Numbered from the stretch's first letter, positions 8,463 to 17,877 are shown. The stretch is DNA of 64,000 bases from Desulfosporosinus shakirovi (GCF_020595055.1 NZ_JAJDOO010000002.1:186001-250000), one strand, 5' to 3'. The notes: a model not told the origin generated them from the sequence alone. Translations and numbers: made by a program.

Positions 8463-9620
8463 TTGAACAAGGAAGATATCGCCAGCATTCGTAAAGAGCT
8501 AAAAACAAATAATTCCAAATTGAAAATTCAAGAAATATGCAGCTATTTTATCAAACAAGACAGTAAGGATATCCTCTGTTCTGAAGAAATATACTTTGAT
8601 ATGATGGACGAACTTAAAAAAGAGTTGTATTTAAAAAACTTCAAGAAAGTATTAACCGGTAAGATTGATTCGAAAATTTTTGAGTTAGAATTCAAAAATA
8701 ATAAACTGGGTGAAAATCAAACACAGAAGCAAATGCTTGAAATTTTGAAAACAAAGAATTTCAAAGAAGCGACACAAACTCTCGTAAGTAAGATTCTTGA
8801 AGAAACTTGCGAAAAGTATGAACTGGATTTTATGATTAGTTTTGTTCGAGGAGAAGTATATAAGTCAGCTGAAAATAAAGATAACGGTGAAGTAGATAAT
8901 GACGTAGCCTACTCCTTGGGGTTTTTTATATGCAGTGTCTGCCCTGTTATCAGTCCGAAAAACTCACTCAATTTTGATTTCATTGAAAGAGAGTTTAGCA
9001 CCAGTGTGCCTGCAAAAGCTATCATTAATACAGCTTCTCCTTTTGAGGGTTTTATGTTCCCTTCGTTTAGTGAAGATGCTGCAGAAACTGACAAGGTTGT
9101 TTACTATACCCAAAAAGAAAACAAGCCCAATCCTTTGTTTGTAGAAAACATTCTCGATTGTGATTTCAAATCGACAGCCCAGGCGGATAAAGAGCGGTTT
9201 TTTGAAGTTGTTCGAGACATTGTAGGGGCCGAAATTGAGCCGGAAGTAGTTTCGAGCATTTATGAAGAACTTGGTCGTCGACTTGACGTAGAGGAAGAAA
9301 GCGGAGAAGTTTCTTTAATAGGTTTGAAAGATATGGAGAGAATTTTAGAAAATAGCGGGATTAACACCGCAGATAAGTTGAGATCTTCGTTTCTGGGAAT
9401 TATGGGTGAGGAAAACTACGAGTTTAAAGTCTCGAGTATTACCCCTAGTTATGAAACGAAGTCGATTAAAATTGACAACAACACAGCGTCAATTTCTATT
9501 GGACCCCAAGATTTGAAAAATGTTAAGCAAGTAACCAAGGACGGTATACGATATTTGATGATTAGAATTGATGACACAGCCACACTTGAAGGCTTTGATT
9601 TGGTTACTGAGGAATTTTAA
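8463..9620 (+). CDS. DUF4317 family protein, 385 residues
   Basis: The opening NKEDIASIRKELK, the lysine-rich first 90 residues and the 385-residue length fit the Firmicute family DUF4317, whose function is unknown. No signal peptide or membrane segment is visible, so it is expected in the cytoplasm. The start is TTG 8463, placed about 9 bases after AAAGGGAG. An ATG at 8459 is out of frame. A palindrome lies upstream and a strong terminator downstream, so it is its own transcription unit. Confidence 0.75.
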   Translation: MNKEDIASIRKELKTNNSKLKIQEICSYFIKQDSKDILCSEEIYFDMMDELKKELYLKNFKKVLTGKIDSKIFELEFKNNKLGENQTQKQMLEILKTKNFKEATQTLVSKILEETCEKYELDFMISFVRGEVYKSAENKDNGEVDNDVAYSLGFFICSVCPVISPKNSLNFDFIEREFSTSVPAKAIINTASPFEGFMFPSFSEDAAETDKVVYYTQKENKPNPLFVENILDCDFKSTAQADKERFFEVVRDIVGAEIEPEVVSSIYEELGRRLDVEEESGEVSLIGLKDMERILENSGINTADKLRSSFLGIMGEENYEFKVSSITPSYETKSIKIDNNTASISIGPQDLKNVKQVTKDGIRYLMIRIDDTATLEGFDLVTEEF

Positions 9621-9633
9621 CATCATAAAACTT

Positions 9634-9662
9634 AACCAGATCGTTAGATCTGGTTTTTTTAT
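9634..9662 (+). terminator. Terminator after the DUF4317 gene
   Basis: AACCAGATC/GATCTGGTT stem with a four-base loop, followed by TTTTTATATT. Confidence 0.9.
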
Positions 9663-9827
9663 ATTTACTTAGATTATTTACTGATCTGGGCAGGAAGTCT
9701 AAGAAAAAATGTGGAATATTAAATTGGTCTCAATATTAAGATTGTCGATAATTGGAACATCTCCATTAACAATTGTTATGATTAAAAAAGTTCTTACACT
9801 TAAGAACTTAAAAGGGAGTTTGTTAGA

Positions 9828-10706
9828 ATGCATTATACAGGTACGATCTATAGACCACCCGCCGAGGCTAAGACCTTACTATTACAAGTTACAGTTGGGT
9901 GTTCACATGACAGTTGTACATTCTGCAGCATGTATAAGGATGTCTCATTTCGCATTGAGCCTATAGAGCAAATAGAGGAAGATTTAAGAGAGTCGCGTTC
10001 CGATCGCCCTGATGCGAAAAGGGTCTATCTTGTCGGTGGTGACCCCTTCGTATTACGCTTTGAACAACTAAAAATAATTGCTGAAAAGATCAAAGAATAT
10101 CTACCCCTCTGTGAAACTATTTCCATGTATGCTCGGGTAACCAATATTAAAATAAAATCAAGGGAAGAACTCAAAGCACTGCGTTCATTGGGGATTAATC
10201 AGTTGTATATTGGGATTGAAACCGGTCATGATGAAACCTTAAGTCGAATCCATAAAGGGAATACGGCTGAGGAAGCTGTCATACAATGCAAACGACTAGA
10301 GGAAGTCGAAATTACGTATCATGGAATTTATTTGAATGGCTTAGCTGGTCATAGCAAAGGAGAAATTAGCGCCTTAGAAACAGCCAGATTCTTTAATCAA
10401 CTAAAGCCCAAAAGTATAGGGATAACCTCCTTAACCCTGATACCCGGTACAAACTTATATGAACAGAAACTTAAAGGTGAATTCGTCGAGGCTACAGAAT
10501 TTGAACGAGTTCAAGAATTAAAATGTTTTATCGAACATCTGGATATAAGCACTAAAGTCTTTGCTAATCATGTATCAATGGCTACTCCCGTGGTTGGCAA
10601 AATCCCCGAAGACAAACCTAAGATGCTTAAAGTGTTGCAAGACACTATTGACGATTTTGATGAAGATGAATTAAGGCAGTATCGAGAGCAGTTAAGACAG
10701 TTGTAA
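9828..10706 (+). CDS. Radical SAM protein with CX4CX2C cluster motif
   Basis: A 292-residue radical SAM enzyme. The cluster-binding loop GCSHDSCTFCSMY (about residues 25-37) has the cysteines spaced CX4CX2C instead of the usual CX3CX2C. The SAM-binding GGDPF (about 66-70), the IGIETGHD block (about 127-134) and the barrel end are typical of the Elp3/HemN-like group. No extra cobalamin or SPASM domain is seen. ATG 9828 follows AAAAGGGAG with about 10 bases between. The GNAT acetyltransferase gene begins 31 bases downstream and is likely co-transcribed. The substrate is unknown; annotation as an 'Fe-S oxidoreductase' is as far as the sequence goes. Confidence 0.85.
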   Translation: MHYTGTIYRPPAEAKTLLLQVTVGCSHDSCTFCSMYKDVSFRIEPIEQIEEDLRESRSDRPDAKRVYLVGGDPFVLRFEQLKIIAEKIKEYLPLCETISMYARVTNIKIKSREELKALRSLGINQLYIGIETGHDETLSRIHKGNTAEEAVIQCKRLEEVEITYHGIYLNGLAGHSKGEISALETARFFNQLKPKSIGITSLTLIPGTNLYEQKLKGEFVEATEFERVQELKCFIEHLDISTKVFANHVSMATPVVGKIPEDKPKMLKVLQDTIDDFDEDELRQYREQLRQL

Positions 10707-10737
10707 TGCCTTAACTCATTCAGGAGGATTTAACTAT

Positions 10738-11214
10738 ATGGATATAAAGGTAAGGGAAGCAGTCATAAACGATTATGAAAGTTTATGTGAAATTTATGTT
10801 GAACTGGATGAGCAACACAGGTTAAATCATCCTGAACTTTTTATTAAACCTGAAGATTACGCAAGAGCAAAAGAGTACATATCGGAAATCATCAAAGATA
10901 GTAATAAGGCACTTTTTGTTGCCGATATTGACACGAAAGTTGTGGCTTTTGCAGAATGTTTCATTCAGAAGTCGTCTGAATTCCCAGTTATCAAGAAGAG
11001 GGAATGGGTACAATTAGATAGTATTGCAGTTAAGAGAAATTATCATAATTATCATATCGGTTCCTTACTTTTGGGAAAAGTTGTTGAGTGGGCTGAAAGT
11101 AAAGAGATGAAAAGAATCGAATTAAAAGTATATTCCTTCAATAAGTATGCTGATGAATTTTATTTAAGGAAAGGTTTTAAAGATTTAAGTAAGGCTATGT
11201 ATTTAGATTTATAG
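10738..11214 (+). CDS. GNAT family N-acetyltransferase, 158 residues
   Basis: A single GCN5-related acetyltransferase domain that transfers an acetyl group from acetyl-CoA to an amine. The LDSIAVKRNYHNYHIGSLLL block (about residues 97-116) is the conserved motif A with an acetyl-CoA pyrophosphate-binding loop in variant form (RNYHNYHIG for Q/RxxGxG/A). The end, KYADEFYLRKGF, matches motif B. AGGAGGATTTAACT precedes ATG 10738. It follows the radical SAM gene by 31 bases, so the pair may act on the same substrate, but nothing shows what that is. Confidence 0.85.
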   Translation: MDIKVREAVINDYESLCEIYVELDEQHRLNHPELFIKPEDYARAKEYISEIIKDSNKALFVADIDTKVVAFAECFIQKSSEFPVIKKREWVQLDSIAVKRNYHNYHIGSLLLGKVVEWAESKEMKRIELKVYSFNKYADEFYLRKGFKDLSKAMYLDL

Positions 11215-11243
11215 TGTTCAGATTAGCATTTGAATTTTAGAAG

Positions 11244-11285
11244 GCGTATCCGGTTTCACGAGGTCTGCCGGTACTTTTTTAAAAG
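11244..11285 (+). terminator. Terminator after the radical SAM-GNAT pair
   Basis: GTATCCGG near 11246 and CCGGTAC near 11266 form a stem with one bulge, followed by TTTTTT. Confidence 0.6.
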
Positions 11286-11365
11286 CAGATGACCCCTAAT
11301 AAAAATTTGTATTTGTGATCGTCTTTTAGGGCCTGAAATGAATTTTAAAGTTTGGGGGGGAAGTA

Positions 11366-12319
11366 TTGTACAACAGTGAATTGGATGAAATGCTTGATGA
11401 TGAAAAATTAACAAGGGCAATCAAAAAGAGGATAAGGAAGTCTTCTTTAAAAATGATTTTCATATCACTGGCTGTGATTACTGTAACATTTATTGCAATA
11501 TATTTTGCTAATATAGCCATAACACATAAGTTGAGTAATGAAATCTTCGGCTTTAATGAGAATAACATTAAGCTTCATGTACCCAACGGTTATATTAGCA
11601 AGTCCACTGATTCTATGGGTTTCTTAGTGGGGAGAAGTGATTTTATTGTCTCCAGAGATGTAGCAGGTAAACCCGTGGTTCTGGAAAATAAGGTTTCTGC
11701 CTATGGCTTACTTACGCCACTTGTTCTCGGAAGGAGCCAGGGCTTTGGAAGTTTTGCAGGAGAATGGCCGGTTGATTATTGGGAAAATGGATACAGAAAA
11801 ATGATCTTTTTTAATCCGGAAATATCCTATAAAGAATATAAGAATGATCTGGACGAGTTGGATAAGGTCTCCTCAGATAAACTTATAGAGTTAGGACTAT
11901 CTTTTGATAAACCATATATAGCAACAGATATGCCAACTATATTACCTTTAGTTAAGAAATCATGGTATTGGATTAATGCCTTTAGAAAAGAAGATTCGGA
12001 TCGAAACAAAAAACAAGCTGCTGAAAACGATGGTAAGGCAACCTATATTAGAGAAAGTGATGTCTTAGGAGTGAGCGTATACCACGATCTTAAGGACTTT
12101 AACGAGGGCTACAATAATCTCCGTGAGTTATTAAAAAGTAGTAAAGATAACAAGTATAACGAAATCTATAACGAACTTGACACAAAAGGCTACACTGATT
12201 CCTCCAATGTTCCTATTTTAGGGGTGATCGTTTATGGAACGAAGGATGAACTTAAGTCGCTTATTGGTAATCCACACATTAAGGCTTCTTCGTTTGGAGT
12301 GGTAGTAGATAAGTATTAA
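11366..12319 (+). CDS. Anti-sigma-factor-like membrane protein (sigma regulator N/C domains), orphan
   Basis: A 317-residue protein with a short charged cytoplasmic N-terminus (MYNSELDEMLDDEKL, then KKRIRKSS), one transmembrane helix (about residues 29-52) and a large extracytoplasmic region. The C-terminal GVSVYHDLKDFNEGYNNL and GVIVYGTKDELKSL blocks resemble the 'sigma factor regulator' C-terminal domain of Firmicute anti-ECF proteins. Those proteins hold an ECF sigma factor at the membrane until a signal arrives. The start is TTG 11366 after a run of seven G. Unusually, no sigma factor gene lies beside it: the gene upstream is a GNAT and the gene downstream is on the other strand. Confidence 0.65.
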   Translation: MYNSELDEMLDDEKLTRAIKKRIRKSSLKMIFISLAVITVTFIAIYFANIAITHKLSNEIFGFNENNIKLHVPNGYISKSTDSMGFLVGRSDFIVSRDVAGKPVVLENKVSAYGLLTPLVLGRSQGFGSFAGEWPVDYWENGYRKMIFFNPEISYKEYKNDLDELDKVSSDKLIELGLSFDKPYIATDMPTILPLVKKSWYWINAFRKEDSDRNKKQAAENDGKATYIRESDVLGVSVYHDLKDFNEGYNNLRELLKSSKDNKYNEIYNELDTKGYTDSSNVPILGVIVYGTKDELKSLIGNPHIKASSFGVVVDKY

Positions 12320-12434
12320 TTATGACCTGTCAAGATCTTTTGCAGAGGTCATATATGTGCCAGAGAATTATAGAGAGGTTGAAGGTTGCGACATTATTTA
12401 GGTTTATATGATAATAGAAAAAATGGGTTTTAAG

Positions 12435-12500
12435 GGGGATGCCTAATGACTATAACCATTACGGGGCCCGCTAACCTTACGGGTAAAGTTATCATGAACT
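12435..12500 (+). other. Tiny reading frame before a terminator, probably a remnant
   Basis: An ATG near 12445 preceded by AAGGGGGATGCCTA opens an 18-codon frame (MTITITGPANL) and stops. The ribosome binding site is good, but the product is too short to classify. It looks like the start of a gene lost by deletion. The rest of 12320-12763 holds a weak hairpin (12321-12353) and one strong terminator. Confidence 0.2.
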
Positions 12501-12536
12501 GAAAATCAATAAGCAGAAACAAGTCGTTACCTGATA

Positions 12537-12585
12537 TCTATAGACTAGACACTTTTAAAAAAGTTTTAGTCTATAGATTTTTTTA
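12537..12585. terminator. Strong terminator between the anti-sigma-like and SDR genes
   Basis: TCTATAGACTA (12537-12547) pairs perfectly with TAGTCTATAGA (12567-12577), with an inner ACTTTT/AAAAGT stem and an eight-T tail. It faces the plus strand and sits between convergent genes. Confidence 0.9.
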
Positions 12586-12763
12586 CATCGCTATAAACGA
12601 ACTTCTACCGGAGACACTATGGCAATCCCTTCAGTTTCAAGAGTTACACCCTTTACTTCAATGTTTGAACTCCTTTAATCTATAAGCCATTGCCTTCTTA
12701 TAATAATTATTTCCATGATAAGATTACCGCCCATTCTATAGTCCTGTATTAAGGTGGGGAGAG

Positions 12764-13567
12764 TTAATCAACGGTATTATATTTAAGGAGACACTTAGAA
12801 AATTCTAAGGCAGTTATTCTTTCAGCTGTTAGGCCATCAGACATGCTAGAGGCTAGGAAAATAATTGGTTTTATCATAACTATTGGGCGTAACAGTGGAG
12901 ATTTTATTTGACGATTAATATCTTCGGGAATCATCCCGGTATCAGTTGCTCTACCAGGAAGGAGCATATTAACGGTTATTCCATATGGGCGGAGATCCTC
13001 TGCCATTATGTATGACAGTGACTCAGCTCCGTAACCAGAAGGGCCGTAGGGGATAAAGCCCTTGCACCTCGTGGTTTCATGATTTATCATAATGTTGATA
13101 ATTTTTCCATGTCCTTGGTTAATCATAAGTGGGGTAAACCCTCGGGCCACAAGAAAATAACCCGTAAGATTTGTGTTGATTAAATTTCGGAATCCGTCAG
13201 GGGTAACTTGGAAAAAGGGTTGTGGTTCTACCATGAATCGCGTATTTACTGTACGCATACCAATTCCAGCGTTATTGACTAAAACATCAAGTTTCCCCCA
13301 GGTTCTCTGTACCCATTCAACTGAATCCGCAACCGATGTCTCCGACCGAACATCTAAAGGCAATCCGTATGCATTCAAACCCGATAATTTAAGTCGCTTA
13401 ACTTGATTATCCAGTTTTACTCCTGGTCTTGAGGCCAGAGCAACCGTAGCCCCTGCACGAAGAAGACCTTCCGCCATTGCAAGTCCAATACCGCTTGAGG
13501 CACCGGTCACAACTATACGGATTCCCGATAAATCAATTGAGGGATTTGAAGTATTAGTTTCAGTCAT
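12764..13567 (-). CDS. Short-chain dehydrogenase/reductase lacking the usual catalytic lysine
   Basis: A 267-residue SDR-fold protein. The Rossmann motif TGASSGIG is near residues 21-28, LDVLVNNAGIG marks the NNAG block, and NLTGYFLVARG is the substrate-helix region. At the active site the usual YxxxK reads YGPSGYGAES, so the lysine is replaced by glycine; some SDR homologues I recall share a YGPSG form. The C-terminal LLPGRATDTGMIPED is typical. The second of two adjacent ATGs (13567) is taken as start because it lies about 6 bases from AGGAGG. The gene diverges from the ROK regulator, which may control it. The substrate is unknown. Confidence 0.8.
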   Translation of the reverse strand: MTETNTSNPSIDLSGIRIVVTGASSGIGLAMAEGLLRAGATVALASRPGVKLDNQVKRLKLSGLNAYGLPLDVRSETSVADSVEWVQRTWGKLDVLVNNAGIGMRTVNTRFMVEPQPFFQVTPDGFRNLINTNLTGYFLVARGFTPLMINQGHGKIINIMINHETTRCKGFIPYGPSGYGAESLSYIMAEDLRPYGITVNMLLPGRATDTGMIPEDINRQIKSPLLRPIVMIKPIIFLASSMSDGLTAERITALEFSKCLLKYNTVD

Positions 13568-13644
13568 CATATACCTCCTGAAAAATTGTGCTATGAGTAT
13601 AATACCTCCTATCCTTTTACAGGACAACTTTAAGCAAAGTGTAA

Positions 13645-13691
13645 TTGAAAAAACAACAAAAATATAATAATATAAATACATTATTAAAACA
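13645..13691 (+). promoter_or_regulatory. Promoter and AT-rich candidate operator for the ROK regulator
   Basis: TTGAAA (13645-13650) and TAATAT (13668-13673) are spaced 17 bases apart. Just after them TTATTAAAACA (13681-13691) resembles TTATTAAAATA in front of the sugar ABC operon (15073-15083). A shared AT-rich operator would fit autoregulation by the ROK protein; this is inference. Confidence 0.45.
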
Positions 13692-13715
13692 CATTTATGA
13701 AAGTCGGGGGATACG

Positions 13716-14840
13716 ATGACAATAAGCAGAGTGAATAGCATTGAAGTGAGAAAGATCAATCGAAATGCTATCTACAAATTTTTATATAAGCGGGATCCTA
13801 TCTCGATTCAAGAAATAGCTCAGACTCTAAATATGAGTTTACCCACCGTCACCCAAAATCTTAAAGAGTTACAAGAGAGAGATTTAATTATTGAGACAGG
13901 TTTATTCGAGTCTACAGGAGGCAGAAAAGCGAAGGCTATTACGTTTAATAGTCATAAATATGCTATTGGATTAGATATCACTCGTAATCATGTTGGAATT
14001 GTATTAATAGATTTAAGCGGAAAGTTGATCAAAAATGTCCGAAAGCAATATCCATTTGTCAATTCTAAAGAATACTTTGCAGGAGTTGGAAACTTAGTAC
14101 AGCGATTCATTAATGATTGCACAATAGAAAGTTCGAAGATTTTAGGTGTAGGTATTGCCTTACCTGCAATATTATCAGCAGATAAACAAAGGGTGAATTA
14201 CGCAACTGTTATCGATTTCAAAGGGGGAAGCGTGAAGGATTTTAGTGAATTTATACCATATCCATGCATTTTGAGTAATGATGCAAATGCAGCAGGATTT
14301 GCAGAACTATGGAATGAAGAAGATATCCAAAACGTGGTATATCTTTCTCTTAATAATAGTGTCGGTGGATCTATTATTATAGGAAAGAATATCTTTTCAG
14401 GACAAAATCAACGCAGTGGTGAGTTTGGACATATGACAATTGTTCAAAACGGTCGCACTTGTTACTGTGGACAAAAAGGATGTGTTGATGTATATTGCTC
14501 AGCTAAAATCCTATCAGATAGCACCAAGGGGAATATTGCTGAGTTCTTTAAATTTCTAAGATTAAATAATGAACCTCAAAAAACTCTTTGGGAAGAATAT
14601 CTCTCGCATTTGGTCATCATTATCAACAATTTAAGAATGCTCTATGATTGTAATGTAATTCTAGGCGGATATGCCGGAGCCTATATGGATGAGTACATTG
14701 ATCAATTAAGAGAATTAGTATCAAAAAGAAATTCGTTTGAGGTAGACGGAAGTTATCTGCATGTCTGTAAATATAGGTTGGAGGCAACAGCTGTTGGCGC
14801 AGCCCTGCAACATGTCGAAACCTTTATCAATAATATTTAA
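13716..14840 (+). CDS. ROK family transcriptional repressor (XylR/NagC type)
   Basis: A 374-residue regulator. The first 70 residues form a winged helix-turn-helix (ISIQEIAQTLNMSLPTVTQN). The rest is a sugar-kinase-like ROK domain that senses a sugar. The ROK zinc site is visible as a histidine (GEFGHM) and CYCGQKGCVDVYC (about residues 250-265). The kinase-type DxGxT phosphate loop is altered (DITRNHVG), as usual in repressors rather than glucokinases. It stands directly upstream of a sugar ABC transporter, polyol dehydrogenase and xylulokinase. By analogy with XylR it most likely represses that operon until its pentose or pentitol inducer binds. AAAGTCGGGGGATACG precedes ATG 13716. Confidence 0.88.
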   Translation: MTISRVNSIEVRKINRNAIYKFLYKRDPISIQEIAQTLNMSLPTVTQNLKELQERDLIIETGLFESTGGRKAKAITFNSHKYAIGLDITRNHVGIVLIDLSGKLIKNVRKQYPFVNSKEYFAGVGNLVQRFINDCTIESSKILGVGIALPAILSADKQRVNYATVIDFKGGSVKDFSEFIPYPCILSNDANAAGFAELWNEEDIQNVVYLSLNNSVGGSIIIGKNIFSGQNQRSGEFGHMTIVQNGRTCYCGQKGCVDVYCSAKILSDSTKGNIAEFFKFLRLNNEPQKTLWEEYLSHLVIIINNLRMLYDCNVILGGYAGAYMDEYIDQLRELVSKRNSFEVDGSYLHVCKYRLEATAVGAALQHVETFINNI

Positions 14841-15033
14841 ATATATTTCTTTAACCTACTCAACCATTGCAAGGAGTACCAATTCTAATGATGTTATCAT
14901 CTTTACTGGATAACTTAGTAATTCAGGCAAGATGATTTTTCATGTTTGTGTGTTGCAGAAAAATGGAAATAACCATAGAGTTCAGATGACAAAATTAATT
15001 CAGAAATGTATAACTTTACTAGTCAAACACAGG

Positions 15034-15083
15034 TTGACTTAAGTGAAAAAAAAGATATAATTTTATTGAATCTTATTAAAATA
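15034..15083 (+). promoter_or_regulatory. Promoter of the polyol operon with candidate ROK site
   Basis: TTGACT (15034-15039) and TATAAT (15056-15061) lie 16 bases apart, a strong sigma-A promoter. TTATTAAAATA (15073-15083) follows, near the expected +1, and matches a site in front of the ROK gene. Apart from this, 14841-15238 holds no gene. Confidence 0.6.
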
Positions 15084-15238
15084 TATTTACAAAAGTCTTA
15101 TATAAATCACGGGAAAATAAGTTCGTTTTTTACAAATGTTTAAGTGGTGAAATATGAGGGATGTTAAAGTAAGACTCTATTCTGATTTTAGAATCAGCAT
15201 GAGAAAGGATTAAACAAATAATCTCATGGGGGAAGAAA

Positions 15239-16768
15239 ATGAAAGAAAATATTAAGCTGCGAGTATCACAGATTGAGAAATCGTTTCCGGGTGTTAAGGC
15301 TCTTGATAAGATTGATTTCGCTGTCAAAAAAGGTTCTGTCCATGTATTGTGCGGAGAAAACGGGGCGGGAAAATCAACATTAATGAAAATTATTAATGGA
15401 ATTTATCAACCGGATAGTGGTCAGATTTACATAGATGAAAAACCGGTGAAAATCAATAATCCTATCCAAGCGAGAACTCTAGGGATCTCCATGATATTTC
15501 AAGAGATGAGTTATGTTCCTGAGATGACAGTTGAAGAGAATCTTTTTCTTGGAAATCTCCCCGTTAAAAGGTTCGGCAATGTTAATTGGAAAGAGGTAAG
15601 ACGACGCACTAAAGAGCTCTTACTGGCAGAAAATCTACCCTATTCTCCGACGACCCCACTTAAAGATCTTACTATATCAGATATTCAGATGCTGGAAATC
15701 ATTAAAGCTATTTCCTACAAGTCCGATATCATCATCATGGATGAGCCCACCTCGGCGATCACACTTAAGGAAGTAGAAAAACTATTCGTTAAGATAAGAG
15801 AACTTAAAGCTAGAGGGGTAAGCATCATCTATATCTCTCATAAGTTAGATGAGGTTTTCCAGATAGCGGATGATATAACAGTGTTAAGAGATGGAACGGT
15901 TGTAGAAAGCCACCCTAAGGAAGAACTGGACATCGAAACGGTTATTGCCTTGATGGTGGGGCGTAAACTTACCACGACCTTTCCAAAAGAACACGTTGCT
16001 ATTGGGGAAGATATGCTTCAGGTTGAAAACTTGAATTGCGCCAATGTATTCCATAATATTAATTTCCATGTTAAAAAAGGGGAAATTTTAGGATTTGCTG
16101 GGCTAATGGGTGCCGGAAGAACCGAAGTTATGCGCGCTCTATTTGGCCTTGATCCAAAAACATCCGGGGTTGTAAAAATTAAAGGCAAGGAAGTTTCGAT
16201 TAAAAACGTGCGTCAGAGTATCGATCATGGGATGGTCATGCTTTCAGAGGATAGGCGACGATACGGTATAATTCCTATGCGGTCAGTGAAAGAAAACACG
16301 ACCCTTTCTAATTTGAAAAGTGTTTTTTATGCTTACAGGAATCATAAAAAAGTTGAGAAGAAACTGGTCTCCGAAATTCTTAATAAAATGAGAATTAAAA
16401 CACCAACCATAGATACACCTATAGCATCATTGAGCGGAGGTAATCAGCAAAAGGTTGTTCTCGCCAAATGGATGATAAGAAATCCTGATATTCTAATCTT
16501 GGATGAACCTACTCGAGGTATTGATGTCGGCGCCAAGTTGGAAATTTATAAGCTTATGACGGATTTAGCTAAAGAGGGTAAAGTCGTAATTATCGTTTCT
16601 TCTGAACTCCCTGAGGTCATTGGGATGTGTGACAGGATTTATGTCATGGCCAAAGGAACAATCACAGGGGAGATAAATCGAGGAGACTTTTCTCAAGAGC
16701 TCATTATGAGATATGCTACCGGAACTTTGACAGCTGAGGGGGTGAACTTAAATGAAATTAGGAAGTAA
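15239..16768 (+). CDS. Sugar ABC transporter ATPase, RbsA/XylG-like (two nucleotide-binding domains)
   Basis: A 509-residue ATPase with two fused ABC domains, the form used by the ribose/xylose/galactose importers (CUT2 family). The first domain has Walker A GENGAGKST (about residues 40-48) and Walker B IIIMDEPTS. The second has the degenerate Walker A GLMGAGRTE typical of RbsA, a full signature LSGGNQQKVVLAKW and Walker B ILILDEPTRG. It energises uptake through the permease at 16752, whose start overlaps its stop by 17 bases, with the binding lipoprotein at 17878. Ribosome binding site ATGGGGGAAGAAA precedes ATG 15239. Confidence 0.95.
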   Translation: MKENIKLRVSQIEKSFPGVKALDKIDFAVKKGSVHVLCGENGAGKSTLMKIINGIYQPDSGQIYIDEKPVKINNPIQARTLGISMIFQEMSYVPEMTVEENLFLGNLPVKRFGNVNWKEVRRRTKELLLAENLPYSPTTPLKDLTISDIQMLEIIKAISYKSDIIIMDEPTSAITLKEVEKLFVKIRELKARGVSIIYISHKLDEVFQIADDITVLRDGTVVESHPKEELDIETVIALMVGRKLTTTFPKEHVAIGEDMLQVENLNCANVFHNINFHVKKGEILGFAGLMGAGRTEVMRALFGLDPKTSGVVKIKGKEVSIKNVRQSIDHGMVMLSEDRRRYGIIPMRSVKENTTLSNLKSVFYAYRNHKKVEKKLVSEILNKMRIKTPTIDTPIASLSGGNQQKVVLAKWMIRNPDILILDEPTRGIDVGAKLEIYKLMTDLAKEGKVVIIVSSELPEVIGMCDRIYVMAKGTITGEINRGDFSQELIMRYATGTLTAEGVNLNEIRK

Positions 16769-17744
16769 TTTTTGGAGTACTGTTAAAAAGAAATACAGCA
16801 TTTATATGATTCTAGTCGGGTTATTCATTGTATGTTCACTGGCAAATCCTAACTTTTTGTCAGTCAATAATTTAACCAACATTTCTAGGCAGTTATCAGT
16901 TACCACTATCCTGGCACTGGGTGCGACACTGCTTATCATCAGTGGAATGCTGGACTTATCATCAGGGTCAGTCCTGGCACTTGCCGGAGTATTTGCAGTA
17001 TCTACCTATAAAGCGACAGGCTCTTTGTTATTAGCGCTAACTGTAGGTATTCTGACTGGGATTGTATGTAACGTAATTAATGCCATCATGGTTAGTACCT
17101 TTAAAGCACCTCCTTTTATTGCTACATTGGCAATGCTTACAGTGGCTCGTGGTGTGGCACTTCTGTACACGAAGGGACAGAACATCCTTCAATTGGGAAA
17201 ATTTACGGAATTAGGACAGGAATCAATTGGAGTTATTCCCATTCCTATTATTTTTCTAATAGCGATTGCAATTCTAACCTGGTATTTGTTGAATCATACA
17301 CGATTTGGACGTTCTCTTTATGCTGTCGGAGGTAATGAAGAAGCGGCTATTGCCTCAGGGATTAACGTTCATAAGGTTAAATACACTGCTTTTATCATTA
17401 ATGGTATTTTTGTAGGGATTGCGGGTGTTCTATTCATGTCCCGTGTCAATGCGGGTCTACCGAATGGCGCTATCAATTATGAGTTTACCGCTCTAACCGC
17501 AGCTATTATTGGGGGAACGAGCTTTTCCGGAGGTATTGGTACTGTAGGAGGAACCCTTGCCGGTGCATTTATTGTCGGATTTTTAGATAACATTATGAAC
17601 TTAAACAATGTAGATTCGTATATGCAACAAATAGTTCGCGGCACCATTATCGCGCTTGCTGTAATCTACGATATTCGATCAAGGAACCGCAGAGCAAAAG
17701 CTACGTTAGTCAAAGCCGAGGATCTGGGAGCAGATAAACAATAA
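16752..17744 (+). CDS. Sugar ABC transporter permease, RbsC/XylH-like
   Basis: A 330-residue integral membrane protein with about eight to ten hydrophobic segments. It has the family loop near the C-terminus (ALTAAIIGGTSFSGGIGTVGG, of which GGTSFSGGIGT is the conserved core, about residues 256-266) and the GRSLYAVGGNEEAAIASGI block (about 193-211) that contacts the ATPase. It forms the pore for the sugar. Its ATG overlaps the ATPase gene end, showing translational coupling. GAGGGGGTGAACTTA supplies the ribosome binding site within the upstream gene. Confidence 0.94.
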   Translation: MKLGSNFWSTVKKKYSIYMILVGLFIVCSLANPNFLSVNNLTNISRQLSVTTILALGATLLIISGMLDLSSGSVLALAGVFAVSTYKATGSLLLALTVGILTGIVCNVINAIMVSTFKAPPFIATLAMLTVARGVALLYTKGQNILQLGKFTELGQESIGVIPIPIIFLIAIAILTWYLLNHTRFGRSLYAVGGNEEAAIASGINVHKVKYTAFIINGIFVGIAGVLFMSRVNAGLPNGAINYEFTALTAAIIGGTSFSGGIGTVGGTLAGAFIVGFLDNIMNLNNVDSYMQQIVRGTIIALAVIYDIRSRNRRAKATLVKAEDLGADKQ

Positions 17745-17877
17745 AAATATCAGTTTAAGGCTTGTTTAATGATGAGAAATCATCAAATTCTTGAACGAAG
17801 TAATTTATGAACTTCAATTAATAAGCCTTGCTGTTTAAAAAATATAACTTTACAAGAGAGAAGGATGGAGAAAAAAG

